64,000 nucleotides of DNA from Luzula sylvatica. Taxonomy: Eukaryota; Streptophyta; Magnoliopsida; Poales; Juncaceae. Location of the stretch: contig OX326960.1 of assembly GCA_946800325.1 (NCBI GenBank), forward strand, positions 13,354,393-13,418,392, given 5' to 3'. Under the pieces are notes generated by a model. It was not told the origin of the DNA. It saw nothing but the letters and a program-made list of their open reading frames with translations, and ran no database searches. Positions 34,531-48,999 of this stretch are shown here, one piece after another. Numbering within the stretch: the stretch's first letter is position 1; every line of letters begins with the position of its first letter. The position numbers were made by a program, and so were the translations under genes.

Positions 34531-35286
34531 ATGCAAGAAGGTTGTTAGTTAGTTAGTTAGTTAGATAGTTAGTTAATTAGTTAGTTAGTTAGTTAATCAG
34601 TTAGTTATTTAGTTAGTTACTTAGTTAGTAAGCTAGTAGTTAGTTAGTTAGTGGGTTAGGTAGTTATTCAATATATATGTATCAAGGTAATTAGTTAGTT
34701 AGTTAGATAGTTAGTTAATTAGTTAGTTAGCTCGTTAATTAGTTTGTTAGTTAGTTAGTCAGTCAGTTAGTTAGTTAGTTAGTTAGTTAGGTCATCAGTT
34801 AGTTATTTAGTTAGTTAGTTAGTTAGTTAGCTAGTAGTCAGCAGGATAGTTATTTATTTAGCTAGTTAGTTAGTTGGCGGGTATGTAGGAAGGTAGTTAG
34901 TTAGTTAGGTAATAGGTATTTAAAAAGATATTGAGTTAGTAAATTAGTTAGTTATTACGTTAGTTATCTAGTAATTAGTTAGTTAGTTATTTTGTCAGCT
35001 AGCTAGTAGTTAGTTAGTTAGTTAGTTATTTAGTTTGTAAGTTAGTTAGTTATCTAGTAGTTAGTTAGTTAGTTATTTTGTTAGTTAACTAGTTAGTTAT
35101 CTAGTTACTAGTAGTTAGTTAGTTAGTTAGTTAGTTAGTTTGTGGGAAGGTAGTTAGTTAGTAAGTTAGTGGGTATGTACGAAAGTACTTAGTTAGTTAG
35201 TTAGTTAGTTAATAGGTATCTAGGAAGATAGTATTCGGTTATTTAGTTAGTTTGTTAATTAGTTAATTTGCCAATTAGTTAGGTAT

Positions 35287-35322
<36 letters not shown>

Positions 35323-35914
35323 GTAGTTAGTTAGTTAGTTAATAGGTATGTATGAAGGTAGTTTGTTAGAAAGTTAGTTAGTTAGTTAGTTAGTAGTTTA
35401 TTAGTTAGTTAGTTAGTTAATTAATTAGTTAATTAGTTAGTTAGTAAGCTAGTTAGTTAGTTAGTGGGTATGTACGAAGGTACCTAGTTAGTTTGTTAAT
35501 TTGTTAGTTAGTTAGTTAATTAGTTAGTTAGTTAGTTAGTTAATTAGTTAGTTATTTATTTAGTTAATTAGTTAGTTAAAGAGCTAGTAGTTATTTAGTT
35601 AGTCATTAAGTTTGTGGGTATGTAGGAAGGCAGTTAGTAAGTTAGTTAGTTATTTAGTTAATATGTATGTAGGAAGATAGTTATTTACTTAATTAGTTAG
35701 TTATTTAGTTAGTTATCTAGTAGTTAGTTAGTTAGTTTGTTGGTTATTTATTATGTTAGCTAATAGTTAGTTAGTTAGTTAGGTAGTTAGTAAGTTAGTT
35801 AGTTAGTTAGTTAACTAGTTAATTTGTTAGTTAGTTAGTTAGTCAATATGTATGTAAGAAGGTAGTTACTAAGTTAGTTAGTTAATTAGCTAGTAGTTAG
35901 TTAGTTAGTTAGTC

Positions 35915-35945
<31 letters not shown>

Positions 35946-36665
35946 ATGCAAGAAAGTTGTTAGTTAGTTAGTTAGTTATATAGTTAGTTAATTAGTTAGT
36001 TAGTTAGTTAGTTAATCAGTTTGTTATTTAGTTAGTTACATCGTTAGTTAGCTAGTAGTTTGTTAGTTAGTGGGTTAGTTAGTTAATCAATATATATGTA
36101 TCAAGGTAGTTAGTTAGTTAGTTAGATAGTTAGTTAATTAGTTAGTAGTTAGTTAATTAGTTAGTTAGTTAGTCAGTTAGTTAGTTAGTTATCTAGTAGT
36201 TAGTTAGTTAGTTAGTTAGGTCATCAGTTAGTTATTTAGTTAGTTAGTTAGTTAGTTGGTAAGATAGTAGTTAGCAGGTTAGTCATTTACTATTTAGTTA
36301 GTTTGGTAGTTGGCGGGTATGGTTAATTAGAAAGTTAGTTAGTTAGTTAGTTAGTTAATTAGTTAGTTAGTTAGTTGGTTAGTCAATATGTATGTAAGAA
36401 GGTAGTTAGTTAGTTAGTTAGTCAATATGTATGTAAGAAGGTAGTTAGTTAGTTAGTTAGTTAGTTAGTTAATTAGCTACTAGTTAGTTAGTTAGTTAGT
36501 TAGTATGTAAGAAGGTTGTTAGTTAGTTAGTTAGTTAGAAAGGTAGTTAATTTGTTAGTTAGTTAGTTAATCAGTTAGTTATTTAAATAGTTAGTTAGTT
36601 AGTTAGCTAGTAGTTAGTTAGTTAATCAATATATATGTATCAACGTAGTTAGTCAGTTAGATTGA

Positions 36666-36807
36666 TAACTACCTAACTAATCAACTAACATCCTACAAAC
36701 TCACTAAATAACTAACTAACTAACTAATTAACTAGTATCTAACTAACTAACTAAATAACCAACTAACTAACTAATTAACTAGTATCTAACTAACTAACTA
36801 AATAACT
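36666..36807 (-). repeat. CTAA-orientation block 11, a 142-bp flip
   Basis: This short CTAA stretch starts with the same GATAACTACCTAACTAATC switch seen at 9594 and matches 9595-9750. It ends at ACTAGT (36805-36810), where the array returns to TTAG, whereas the paralog continues as CTAA to the transposon. The second switch is therefore specific to this copy. Confidence 0.9.
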
Positions 36808-37349
36808 AGTGGGTATGTAGGAAGATAGTTAGTTAGTTAATTAGTTTGTTATTTAGTTAGTTATCTAGTAGTTAGTTAATTAGTTTGCTATTTAGTTAGT
36901 TATCTAGTAGTTAGTTAGTTTGTTAGCTAGCTGGTTGTTAGTTAGTTAGTTAATCTGTTAGTAAGTAAGTTAGTTACTTAGTTAATTAGTTAGTTAGTTA
37001 CTTAGTTTGGAAGTAAGTTATTTAGTATTTAGTTAGTTACTTAGTTACTTAGTTAACTACCTAGTTAGTTAGTTAGCTAGTAGCAAGTTTGTTAGTTAGT
37101 TAGTCAGTTAGTTAGCTAGTAGTTAGTTAGTTATTTAGTTAGTTAGTTAGTTAGCTAATGGGTATGTAGGAAAGGTAGCTTGTTAGTTACTTAGTTACTT
37201 AACAAGTTAGTTAGTTAGTTAGGTAGTAGTTAGTTAGTTAGTTAGTTCGTTAGTCTGTTAGTCAGTGGGTTTGTTGGAAAGTAGTTAGTTAGTTAGTTAC
37301 TTAGTTAGTATGTACGTTAGTTAGTGGGTATGGTAGGAAGGTAGCTAGC

Positions 37350-37383
<34 letters not shown>

Positions 37384-38637
37384 ATTAGTTAATTAGTTAG
37401 TTAATTAGTTAATTAGTTAGGTAGCTAGCTAGTAGTAAGTTAGTTAGTTAGTTAATTAATTACTTAGTCAGTTTATCAGTTAGTTCGTTAGTTAATTAGT
37501 TAGATAATATGTATGTAAAAATGTAGGCAAGTAGTTAGTTAGATAGTTAGTTAATTAGTTAGTTAGTTAGTTTGTTTGTTATCTTGTAGTTAGTGAGTTA
37601 GTCAGTTAGTTAGTTAATCAGTTAGCTATTTAGTCAGTTAGTCAGCCAGTAGTTAGTTAGTTAGTTAGTTAGTTAATCAGTTAGTTAATAAGGTAGTTAG
37701 TTAGTTAGTTAGTTAGTCGTTAATTATTTAGTTATTTATTTATTTAGTTAGTTAGTGGTTACGTAGCAAGGTAGGTTGTTAGTTAGTTCGTTAATATGTA
37801 TGTAGGAAGATAGTTAGTTAGTTAATTAGTTAGTTATTTAATTAGTTGTCTAGTAGTTAGTTAGTTAGTTAGTTAGTAATCTAGTAGTTAGTTAGTTAGT
37901 TAGATAGTTAGTTATTTTGTTAGTTAGTTAGTTAATATGTATGCAAGAAGGTAGTTAGTAAGTTAGTTAGTTATATATATATTTCGCTAATGGGTTAGTT
38001 AATGGGTTTTTAGGAAGGTATGTAGTTAGTTAGTTAGTTCGTTCGTTAGTTAGCTAGCTAGAAGTTAGTGAGTTACTTAGTTAGTTAGCTAGTTAGTTAA
38101 TTAGTTAGTTGGTTAGTTACTTAGTTAGTTAGGTTGTAGGAAGCTGGCTAGATAGTTAGTTAGTTAGTTAATTAGTTAGTTAGATAGTCGGTTAGTTAGT
38201 TGGTAAGTAAGTTAGTTAGTTAGTCAGTTAGTTAAAATCTATGTAAGAAGGTAGTTATTTAGTTCGATAGTTAGTTAATCAATTAGTTAGTTAGTTAGTT
38301 ATCAAGTATTTTGATTGTTAGTTAGTTAATTAGTTAGTTACTTAGTTAGTAAGTTAGTTAGATGGTAGTTAGTTACTTGGTTAGTTAGTCAATTAGCTAG
38401 TTAGTTAGGTAGTTAGTTAGTTAGTTAATAGGTATGTAGGAAGACTGTTAGTCAGCTAGTTAGATAGACAGATACTAGTTAATCAGTTACTTAATAAGTT
38501 AGTTAATTAGTTAGTTAATATGTATGTAAGAAGGTAGTTAGTTATTTAGATAGTTAGTTAATGAGTTAGGAAGTTAGATAGTTAGTTGGTCGGTTAGTTA
38601 TTGAGTTAGTTAGTTCGTTAGTTAGTTACTTAGCAAG

Positions 38638-38673
<36 letters not shown>

Positions 38674-40034
38674 GAGTTAGTAAGTTAGTTATTTATTTAT
38701 TTAGTTAGTTAGTTAGTTAGTTATTTGGTTAGTTAGTTTGTTAATAGGTATGTAGGAAGATAGTTAGTTGGTTTATTAGAGGTATTTAGACAGTTATCTA
38801 GTAGTTCGTTAGTTAGTCAGTTAGTGAGCTAGTTTGTTAGTTAACTTGTTAGTTAGTTTGGTAGCTAGTAGTTTGTTAGGTAACTAGTTAGTTATTTAGT
38901 TAGTTAATTAGTTTGTTACGTAGTAGTTACTTAGTTAACTAGTTAGTTATTTAGTTAGTTAGTTAGTTAGTGGGTATGTAGGAGGTTAGTTAGCTTGTTA
39001 GTTAATAGGTATGTCGGAAGATAGTTAGTTAGTTACTTAGTTAGTGGGTATGTTGGAAGGTAGTTTGTTAGTTAGTTACTTAGTTAGTTTAGATAGTTAG
39101 TTAACTAGTGGTTAGTTAGTCAATTAGTTAGTTAGTTAATATGTATGTAAGAAGATAGTTAGTTAGTTAATTAGTTAGTTATTTTGTTAGTTATCTAGTA
39201 GTTAGTCAGTTAGTTAGTTAGTTAGTTAGTTATTCAGTTAGCTAGTAGTAAGTTAGTTAGTTAGTTCGTTAGTTAGTTAGTTAATATGTATGTAGGAAGA
39301 TAATTAGTTAGTTAATTAGTTAGTTAGCTAGTTTGTTATCTAGTAGTTAGTTAGTTAGCTAGTTACTTAGTTAGTTATTTAGTCAGTTAGCTAGTAATTA
39401 GTTAGTTAGTTAGTTAGTTAGTTCGTTAGTTAGTTAGTTAGTTATTTAGTTATTTAGTTAGATAGTAAATTAGATAGTAAGTTAGTAAGTTAGTTAGTTA
39501 GTTAGTTTGGGTATGTAAGAAGGTAGCTAGTTAGTTAGTTAGTTAGTTAATTGGTCAATTAGTTAGTCAGCTAGTAGTAAGTTAGTTAGTTTGTTAATTA
39601 GTTAGTTTGTGAGTTAACTAGTTAGTTATTTAGTTAGTTAGTTTGTATGTTTGTTAGTTAGTTAGTGCGTTTGTACGAAGGTAGTAAGTTAATTAGTTGG
39701 GTAGTTAATTAATTAGTTAGTTAATATGTATATATGAAGATGGTTAGTTAGTAACTTAGTTTGTTAGTCAATTAGTTAATTAGTTAGGTAGCTAGTAGTT
39801 AGTTACTAAGTTAGTTAGTCAAGTAGTTAGTTTGTTACTTAATTAATTTGTTATTTTGTAGGAAGGTGGTTAATTAGTTATTTAGTTAGTTAGCTAGTCA
39901 ATTTGTTAGCTAGTAGGTACTTAGTTAGATAGTCAATTGGTATGTACAAAGTTTGTTAGTTAGTTAGTCAGTTAGTTAGTTAGTTACTTTGTTAGTTAGT
40001 TAGATAGTTAATAGGTATGTAGGAAGATAGTTAC

Positions 40035-40065
<31 letters not shown>

Positions 40066-40494
40066 TTTAGTTAGTATGTTCGTTAGTAAGTGGGTATGTA
40101 GGAAGGTAGCTAGTTATTTGTTAGTTTGTTAGTTAGTTAATTAGTGAGCAACTTAGCTAGTAGTTAGTTAGTTAGTTAGTTTGTCAGTTAATAAATTAGT
40201 TAGTTAGTTAGTTAGTTAATATTACGTGAGAAGGTAGTTAGTATGTTAGTTAGTTAGATAGTTAATTAGTTAGTTAGTTAGTTAATTAATCAGTTAGTTG
40301 TTTAGTTAGTTACTTTGTTAGTTAGCTAGTAGTTAGTTAGTGAGTTAGCTAGTTAATCAATATGTGTGTATGAAGGTAGTTAGATAGTTAATTAGTTAGA
40401 TAGTTAGTTATTTAATTAGTTAGTTAATTAATCAGTTAGTTATTTAGTTAGTTATCTAGTAGTTAGTTGGTTAGTTAGGTAATCAGCTAGTTAT

Positions 40495-40534
<40 letters not shown>

Positions 40535-41075
40535 CTTGTAGTTAGTTGGTTAGTTATATATTTATTTAGATAGTTAGTTAGTTGTTGGGTATGTAGGAAG
40601 GTAGTTCGTTAATTAGTTAGTCAGTTAGTTAGTTAATATGTATTTAAGAAGATAGTTAGTTAGTAAATTAGTTAGTTATTATGTTAGTTGTCTAGTAATT
40701 AGTTAGTGAGTTAGTCATTTTGTCAGCTAGCTCGTAGTTAGTTAGTTAGTTAGTTAACTAGTAGTCAGTTATTTAGTTAGTTAACCAATTAGTTATTTAG
40801 TTAGTTAGTTAGCTAGCTAGGTAGTTATTTAGTTAGATAGTTAATTAGTGGGTATGTAGGAAGTTAGTTAATGGGTATGTAGGAAGGTAGTTAGTTAGTT
40901 AGTTAATAGGTATGTAGGAAGGTAGTTAGTTTGTTAATTTGTTAATTAGGTAGTTATTTAGTTAGTTAGTTAGTTAGTTAGTTATCTAGTAGTAAGTTCA
41001 TTAGTTAGTCAGTTAGTTATTTAGTTAGTTAGTTTTTTAGTTCTGTTGTAGTAAGTTAGTTAGTTAGTTAGTTAT

Positions 41076-41106
<31 letters not shown>

Positions 41107-41373
41107 ACTAGTAGTTAGTTAGTTAATTAGTTAATTAATTAGTTAGTTAATTAGTTAGTTAGGTAGTTAGTTAGTTAGTGGGTATGTACGAAGGTAGCTA
41201 GTTAGTTAATTTGTTAGTTAATTAGTAAATTAGTTAGTTAGTTAGTTAGTTAGTTAATTAGTTAGTTATTTATTTAGTTAGTTAGTGAGGTAAATAACAA
41301 GTAGTTATTTAGTTAGTTATTTATTATTTTATTTAGTTACTTAGTTAGTGGGTCTGTATGAAGGTAGTTAGTA

Positions 41374-41404
<31 letters not shown>

Positions 41405-41559
41405 AAGTTAGTTAATATGTATGTAGGAAGATAGTTAGTTAGTTAGTTAATTAGTTAATTATTTAGTTAGTTATCTTGTAGTTAGTCAGTTAGTAAGTTA
41501 GTTAGTTAGTTATTCAGTCAGCTAGTAGTTAGTTAGTTAGTAGTTAGTTAGTAAGTAAA

Positions 41560-41590
<31 letters not shown>

Positions 41591-41970
41591 ATTAGATAGT
41601 TAGTTAGTTAGTCAATATGTATGTAAGAAGGTAGTTAGTTAGTTAGATAGTTAGTTAATTAGCTAGTTGTTAGTTAGTTAGTTAGTTAGTTAGTATCTAA
41701 GAAGGTTGTTAGTTAGTTAGTTAATTAGATAGTTAGTTAATTAGTTAGTTAGTTAGTTAATCAGTTAGTTATTTAGTTAGTTAGTAAGTTAGTTAGCTAG
41801 TAGTTAGTTAGTTAGTGAGTTAGTTAGTTAATCAATATGTATGTATCAAGGTGGTTAGTTAGTTAGTTAGATAGGTAGTTAATTAGTTAGTTAGTTAATT
41901 AGTTAGTTAGTTAGTCTGTTAGTTAGTTAGTTATCTAGTAGTTAGTTTGTTAGTTAGGTCATCAGTTAAT

Positions 41971-42005
<35 letters not shown>

Positions 42006-43803
42006 CTAGCTAGTATTTAGCAGGTTAGATATTAATTTAGTTAGTTAGTTAGTTAGTTGGAGGGCGTGTAGGAAGGTAGGTAGTTAGTTAGTTAGTTAGT
42101 TAATAGGTATTTAAGAAGATAGATAGTAAATTAGTTAGTTATTATGTAAGTTATCTAGTAATTAGTTAGTTAGTTATTTTGTCATCTAGGTAGTAGTAAG
42201 TTAGTTAGTTAGTAAGTTATCTAGTAGTTAGTTAGTTAGTTAGTTATTTAGTTAGTTAACTAGTTAGTTATTTAGATACAAGTAGTTAGTTAGTTAGCTA
42301 GTTAGTTATTTAGTTAGTTAGATAGTTAGTAAGTCAGTTAGTTAGTAAGTTAGTTAGTTAGTTAGTTAGTGGGTATATTGGAAAGTAGCTAGTTAGTTAG
42401 TTAGTCAGTTAGTTACTAGGTATTTATGAAGGAAGTTTGTTAGGAAGTTAGTTAGTTAGTTAGCTAGTAGTTTGTTAGTTAGTTAGTTAGTCAATTAGTT
42501 AGTTATTTAGTTAGTTAATTAGTTAGTTAACTAATAGTTGGTTACTTAATTAGTTAATTAATTCGTTAGTTAATTAGTTAGTTAGTTGTTGTACGAAGGT
42601 AGCTAGTTAGTTAGTTAATTTTTTAGTTAATTAGTTAATTAGTTAGTTAGTTAATTAGTTAGTTATTTAGTTATTTAGTTAGGTAAATAGCTAGTATTTA
42701 TTTAGTTATTTATTTAGTTGGTTACTTAATTAGTGGGTAGGTAGGAAGGTAGCTAGTTAGTTAGTTAGTTAGTTAGTTAGTTAATTTGAATGTAGGAAGA
42801 TAGTTAGTTAGTTAATTAGTTAGTTATTTAGTTAGTTATCTGGTAGTTAGTCAGTTAGTTGGTTTGTTATTTATTCAGTTAGCTAGTAGTTTGTTAGTTA
42901 GTTAGTTAGTTAGTAAGTTAGTTAGTCAATATGTATGTAAGAAGGTAGTTAGTTAGTTGGTTAGTTAGTTAGTTAATTAGCTAGTAGTTAGTTAGTTAGT
43001 TAGTTAGTTGGTATGTAAGAAGGTTGTTAGTTAGTTAGTTAGTTAGATAGTTAGTTAATTAGTTAGTTAGTTAGTTAATCAGTTAGTTATTTAGTTTGTT
43101 ACTGAGTTAGTCAGCTAGTAGTTAGTTAGTTAGTGAGTTAGTTAGTTAATCAATATGTATGTATCAAGGTAGTTAGTTAGTTAGTTAGTTAGATAGTTAG
43201 TTAATTGGTTAGTTGATTAATTAGTTAGTTTGTTAGTTAGTCAGTCAGTTATCTAGTAGTTAGTTAGTTAGTTAGGTCATCAGTTAGTAATTTAGTTTGT
43301 TAGTTAGTTAGTTAGTTAGTTAGTTAGCTAGTAGTTAGCATGTTCGTTATTTATTTAGTTAGTTAGTTAATAGGTTTTTAAGAAGATAGTTAGTTAGTAA
43401 ATTAGTTAGTTATTATGTTAGTTATCCAAATATTAGTTAGTTATTTTGTCAGCTAGCGAGTAGTTAGTTAGTTATTTAGTTAGTTAGTCAAGTAGTTATC
43501 TAGTAGTTAGTTAGTTAGTTAGTTATTTAGTTAGTTAACTAGTTAGTTATTTAGTTAGTTTGTTTGTTAGTAATCTGGTAGTTAGTTAGTTAGCTAGTTA
43601 GGTATTTAGTTAGTTAGATAGTTAGTTAGTTAGTTAGTGGGAAGGTAGTTAGTTAGTTAGTTAGTGGGTATGTAGGATGGCAGTTAGATAGTTAGTTAGT
43701 TAGTTAGTTAGTTAATTAGTTAGTTAATAGGTATGTAGTTAGTTAGTTAGTGGGTATGTAGGATGGGAGGAAGATAGTTATTTAGTTAGTTAGTTAGTTA
43801 ATT
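36808..43803 (+). repeat. TTAG-orientation block 12, more diverged field
   Basis: A 7-kb (TTAG)n block. The part from about 36810 to 40300 carries irregular variants and does not show the regular higher-order order, so it appears older or less homogenised. From about 40350 the familiar punctuation returns, with GTCATCAG near 41946 and 43275. No gene, RNA or transposon is seen. Confidence 0.9.
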
Positions 43804-44585
43804 ATTAACTAACTAACTACCTACCTTTCTAACTAACTAACTAACAAACTAACTAACTAACTAACTAAATAACTAACTAACTGACTAACTAATTAACAAA
43901 CCAACTAACTAACTAAATAACCAACTTCCTACATACATATTAACTATATAATTAACTAACTAACTACCTTCCCACTAACTAACTAACTAACTTACTAACT
44001 AACTAAATAACTAACTAGCTAACTAACTAACTACTAGAGAAGTAACAAACTTACTAATTAAATAATTAACAAGTTAACTAACTAACTAACTAACTAACAT
44101 ACTACCTTCCTACATACCTATTAACTAACTAACTAACTAACTAACTAACTACTAGCTAGCTAAATAACTAACTAACTAGTCGACTAACTAACTAACTAAC
44201 TACTAGCTAACTAACTAACTGACTAAATAACGAACTAATTAACTAACTAACTAACTATCTTCATACATACCTATAAACTAACTAAATAGCTAACTACCTA
44301 ACTAACTACTTAACTAACTACCTTCCTACAAACTCACTAACTGACTAACTAACTTACTAACTAATTAACTAGTATCTAACTAACTAACTAATTAACTAAC
44401 TAACTAGCTAACTAATTGTCGTCCTACATACCTATAAACTAGTATCTATCTAACTAACTAACTAACTTACTGTCTTCCTATATACCTATTAACTTACTAA
44501 CTAACTAATTGACTAACTAACCGACTAACTAACTAATAACTAACTAACTAATTAACTAACAATCAAACTAACTAACTAACTAACT
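43804..44585 (-). repeat. CTAA-orientation satellite block 13
   Basis: Degenerate (CTAA)n opening with TTATTAACTAACTAACTACC. From about 43890 it matches 16035-16880, with TATTAACTATATAATTAAC as a landmark. It ends in an AACTAGTT palindrome (44582-44589). No gene is seen. Confidence 0.92.
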
Positions 44586-45056
44586 AGTTAATTAGTTAGT
44601 TAGCGAGTTAGTTAGTTAGTTAGTAGCTAATATGTATGTAAAAAAGTAGTTAGTTAGTTAGTTAGATAGTTAGTTAATTAGTTAGTTAGTTAATAAGTGA
44701 GTTAGTTATCAAGTAGCTAGTTAGTTAGTTCGTTAATCAGTTAGTTATTTATTTAGTTAGTTAGTTAGCTAGTAGTTAGTTAGATAGTTAGTTAGTTAGT
44801 TAGTTAGTTATTTTGTTAGTTAGTCAGTTATGTAAGAAGGTATGTAGTTAGTTAGTCAGTTAGTTAGTTAATTAGTTAGTTAGTTAGTTAGTTAATAGGT
44901 ATGTAGAAAGAAAGTTTGTTAGTTAATTAGTTAATTAATGAGTTAGTTACTTAGTTAGTTATCTAGTAGTTAGTTAGTTAGTTGGTTAGTTAGTTAGTTA
45001 GTAAATATGTATGTAAGAAGGTAGTTAGTTAGTTAGTTAGTTAACTAGTTAGTTAT

Positions 45057-45092
<36 letters not shown>

Positions 45093-45188
45093 CCAGTAGT
45101 TAGTTAGTTAGTTAGCCAGTAGTTAGCTAGTTAGTTAACTAGTTAGTTATTTAGTTAGTTAGTCAGTTATTTAGTTTGTTAGTTAGTT
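44586..45188 (+). repeat. TTAG-orientation block 14, third copy of the short inverted module
   Basis: About 602 bp, bounded by AACTAGTT and GTTAAC exactly like blocks 2 and 7. Internal landmarks correspond, but it has more differences than the other two copies, including small changes near 45050-45180. No gene is seen. Confidence 0.92.
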
Positions 45189-46042
45189 AACTAACTAACT
45201 AAATAACTGACTAACTAACTAAATAATTAACTAGTTAACTAACTAACTAACTACTGGCTAACTAACTAACTAAATAACTAAAGAGTTAACTAACTAACTA
45301 ACTAATGGCTAACTAACTAACTAACTAACTAACTAAATAAGTAACTCAAGTAACAAATTGATTAACTTACTAACCAACCTAACTAGTCGCCTTCCTACAT
45401 ACCCACTAACTAACGAACATACTAACTAATTATCTTCCTATATACCTATTAACTAAGTAACTAACTATCTTCCTACATACCTATTAACTAACTCACTAAC
45501 TAACTAACTAACTTCCTTCCTACATACCTATTAACTAACTAACTAAGTAACTACTAGCTAACACACTTAGTAGCTAACTAACTAACTAACTACTTTCCTA
45601 TTTAATAACTAACTAACTAACTAATTAAGTAACTAACTAATTTATGTAACAAACTAATTAACTAACTAACTAACTAACTACTAGCTAACTAACAAATTAC
45701 ATAATTAACTACCGAACTAACTTACTAACTACCTTTATACATGCGTATTAAATAACTAACTAACTAACTACCTAACCAATTAACTAACTCATTAAGTAAC
45801 TAACTAACTAACTTCCTATATACCTATTAACTAACTAAACATACCCACCAATTATTTAAGTAACCAACTAACTAATTAACTAACTAACTAACTTACTAAC
45901 TACTAGCTAACAAGCTAATTAAAAAATTAACTAACTTACTAACTACCTACCTTCGTACATACCTAACTAACTACTAGATAACTAACTTACTAACTAACTA
46001 ACTACTAGCTAACTGAATAAATAACTATCTTCCTACATGCAT

Positions 46043-46073
<31 letters not shown>

Positions 46074-47038
46074 TACTAACTACCTTCCTACATACCCACT
46101 AACTAAGTAACCTACTAAATAAATAAATAACTAACTAAATAACTACTAGCTATTTAACTAACTAACTAAATAAATAACTAACTACTTAACTAACTTACAA
46201 ACTAATTAACAAACTAATTTATAAAATTAACTAACTAACTAGTTACCTTCGTACATACCCACTTACTAACTAACTTACTAACTAACTAATTCACTAAATA
46301 ATTAATTAACTAATTATCTAACTAACTACTAGTTAACTAATGAACTAACTAACTAATTAACTAACTAACTATCAAGCTACTAGCTAACTAACTAACTAGT
46401 TAACTAACCAACTTACTAACTATAACTAACAAACTAACAAATTAACTAATTAACAAACTAACTAAATAATTAACTATCTTCCTACATACCTATTAACTAA
46501 CTAACTAACTAACTAATTACCTTCCTACATACCTACTAACTAACTAACTACCTACCTTCCCACTAACTAACTAACTATCTAACTAACTAAATAAGTAACT
46601 AGCTAACTAACTAACTTCTAGATAACAAACTAACTAACTAACTAACTACATAACTAACTAACTAACTACTAGATAACTAACTAACTAACTAACTAAATAA
46701 CTAACTAACTAACTACTAGCTAGTTGACAAAATAACTACCTAACTAATTAATAAATAACTAACATAATAACTAACTGATTTACTAACTCAATATCTTTTT
46801 AAATACCTATTACCTAACTAACTAACTAACTACCTACCTTCCTACATACCCACCAACTAACTAACTAACTAACAAAATAAATAACTAACCATCTAACTAC
46901 TAGCTAATTAACTAACTAACTAACTAAGTAAATAACCAACTAATGCCTTAACTAACTAACTAACTACTAGATAACGAACTAACTAACTGATGACCTAACT
47001 AACTAACTAATTAACTAACTAACTAATTAACTAACTAT

Positions 47039-47077
<39 letters not shown>

Positions 47078-47887
47078 CCTTGATACATACATATTGATTA
47101 ACTAACTAACTCACTAACTAACTAACTACTAGCTAACTAACTAAGTAACTAACTAAATAACTAACTGATTAACTAACTAACTAACTTACTTACTAATTAA
47201 CTAACTAACTAACTAACTAATTAACTAACTATCTAATTATCTAACTAACTAACTACTAGCTAACTAACTTCCTACATACCTATTAACTAACTAACTGACT
47301 AACTAACTAACTAACTACTCGCTAGCTAGCTAACTAACTAACTAACTAACCAGCCAACTAACTAACTAACTAACTACTAGATAACTAACTATCTAACTAA
47401 CAGCTAGCTAACTAACTAACTAACTGACTAAATAACGAACTAATTAACAAACAAACTAACTAACTACCTTCATACATACATATAAACTAACTAAATAGTT
47501 AACTACCTAACTAACTAATTAACTAACTACCTTCCTACAAAGTCACTAACTAACTAACTAACTAACAAACTAACAAACTAACTAACTAATTAACTAGTAT
47601 TTAACTAAGTAATTAATTAACTAACTAACTAACTAACTAATTGTCTTCCTACATACCTATTAACTAGCATCTATCTAACTAACTAAGTAACTAACTAACT
47701 ATCTTCCGATCTACCTATTTACTAACTAACTAACTAACTAATTGATTAACGAACCAACTAACTAACTACCATCCTACATACCGACTAACTAACTAATAAC
47801 TAACTAACTAATTAACTAACTATCAAACTAACTAACTAACTAACTAACTAACTACCTTGTTACATACATATTAATTAACTAACTAAT

Positions 47888-47935
<48 letters not shown>

Positions 47936-48967
47936 GAATTAACAAACTACTAGATAAATAACTAAATAACTAAATAACTTACTAGCTAACCAACTAACTA
48001 CCAGATAACTAACCAAATAACTAACAAATTTACTAACTAACTATCTTCCTACGTACTTATTAACTAACTAACTTACTAAATAACTAACTAGTTAACTAAC
48101 TAACTAAATAACTAACTAACCAACTAACTACTGGTTAATTAACTAAATAACTAACTAACAAATAACTTACAAACTATGTAACTAACTACTAGATATCTAT
48201 CTAAATAACTAACTAATTAACTAACTAACTATCTTCCTATATACTTATTAACTAACTAACTAACTAACTAACTACCTTTTTGCATACCCACCAACTAACT
48301 AGCTAACTAAACAAATTACTAGCTAACTACTCGCTAACTAACTAACTAACTAAATAACTAACAAGTTACCTGACTAACTAACTAACTAACCAACTAATTT
48401 GTAACAAACAAACTAACTAACTAACTAACTAACTAACTTCTAGCTAACAAAAAAAGTAACTAACTAACTAATTTCTAGGTAACAGAAAAAATAACTAACT
48501 AACTAACTAACTAACTATCTACTAGATAACTAATTAAATAACAAACTATCTTCTTACATACATATTAACTAACTAACTAACTAACTAACTTACTAACTAC
48601 CTTCCTACATACCCACTAACTAAGTAACTAACCAAATAAATACATAACAAACTAACTAATTAAGTAACTAGCTAACTAATTAACTAACTAGCTAACTAAT
48701 TAACTAACTAACTAACAAATTAACTAACTAACTAGCTACCTTCGTACATACCCACTAACTAACTAACTTAATAACTAACTAATTAACTAACTAATTAATT
48801 AACTCATTAACTAACTAACTACTAGTAAACTAACTAACTAACTAAACAACTAACTAATTAACTAACTAACTAACTAACTACAAGCTAACTAACTAGCTAG
48901 TTAGCTAACTTACTAACTACCTACCTTTATACATACCCATTAACTAACTAACTAACTAATTATCTTT

Positions 48968-48999
<32 letters not shown>

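Larger units (their letters stand above)
23288..36665 (+). repeat. TTAG-orientation block 10, longest uninterrupted orientation
   Basis: A 13.4-kb (TTAG)n field with punctuation motifs and the landmark GTCATCAG (or GTCATCGG) near 25525, 27065, 29678, 31243, 33121, 34785 and 36218. The left end contains a local duplication: 23285-23800 is repeated at about 24025-24540, an offset near 740 bp. From about 30260 it is paralogous to 3300-9594. 24345-30060 and 32592-33843 recur at the right end of the window. A MITE sits at 31809-31978. Otherwise no gene is seen. Confidence 0.93.
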
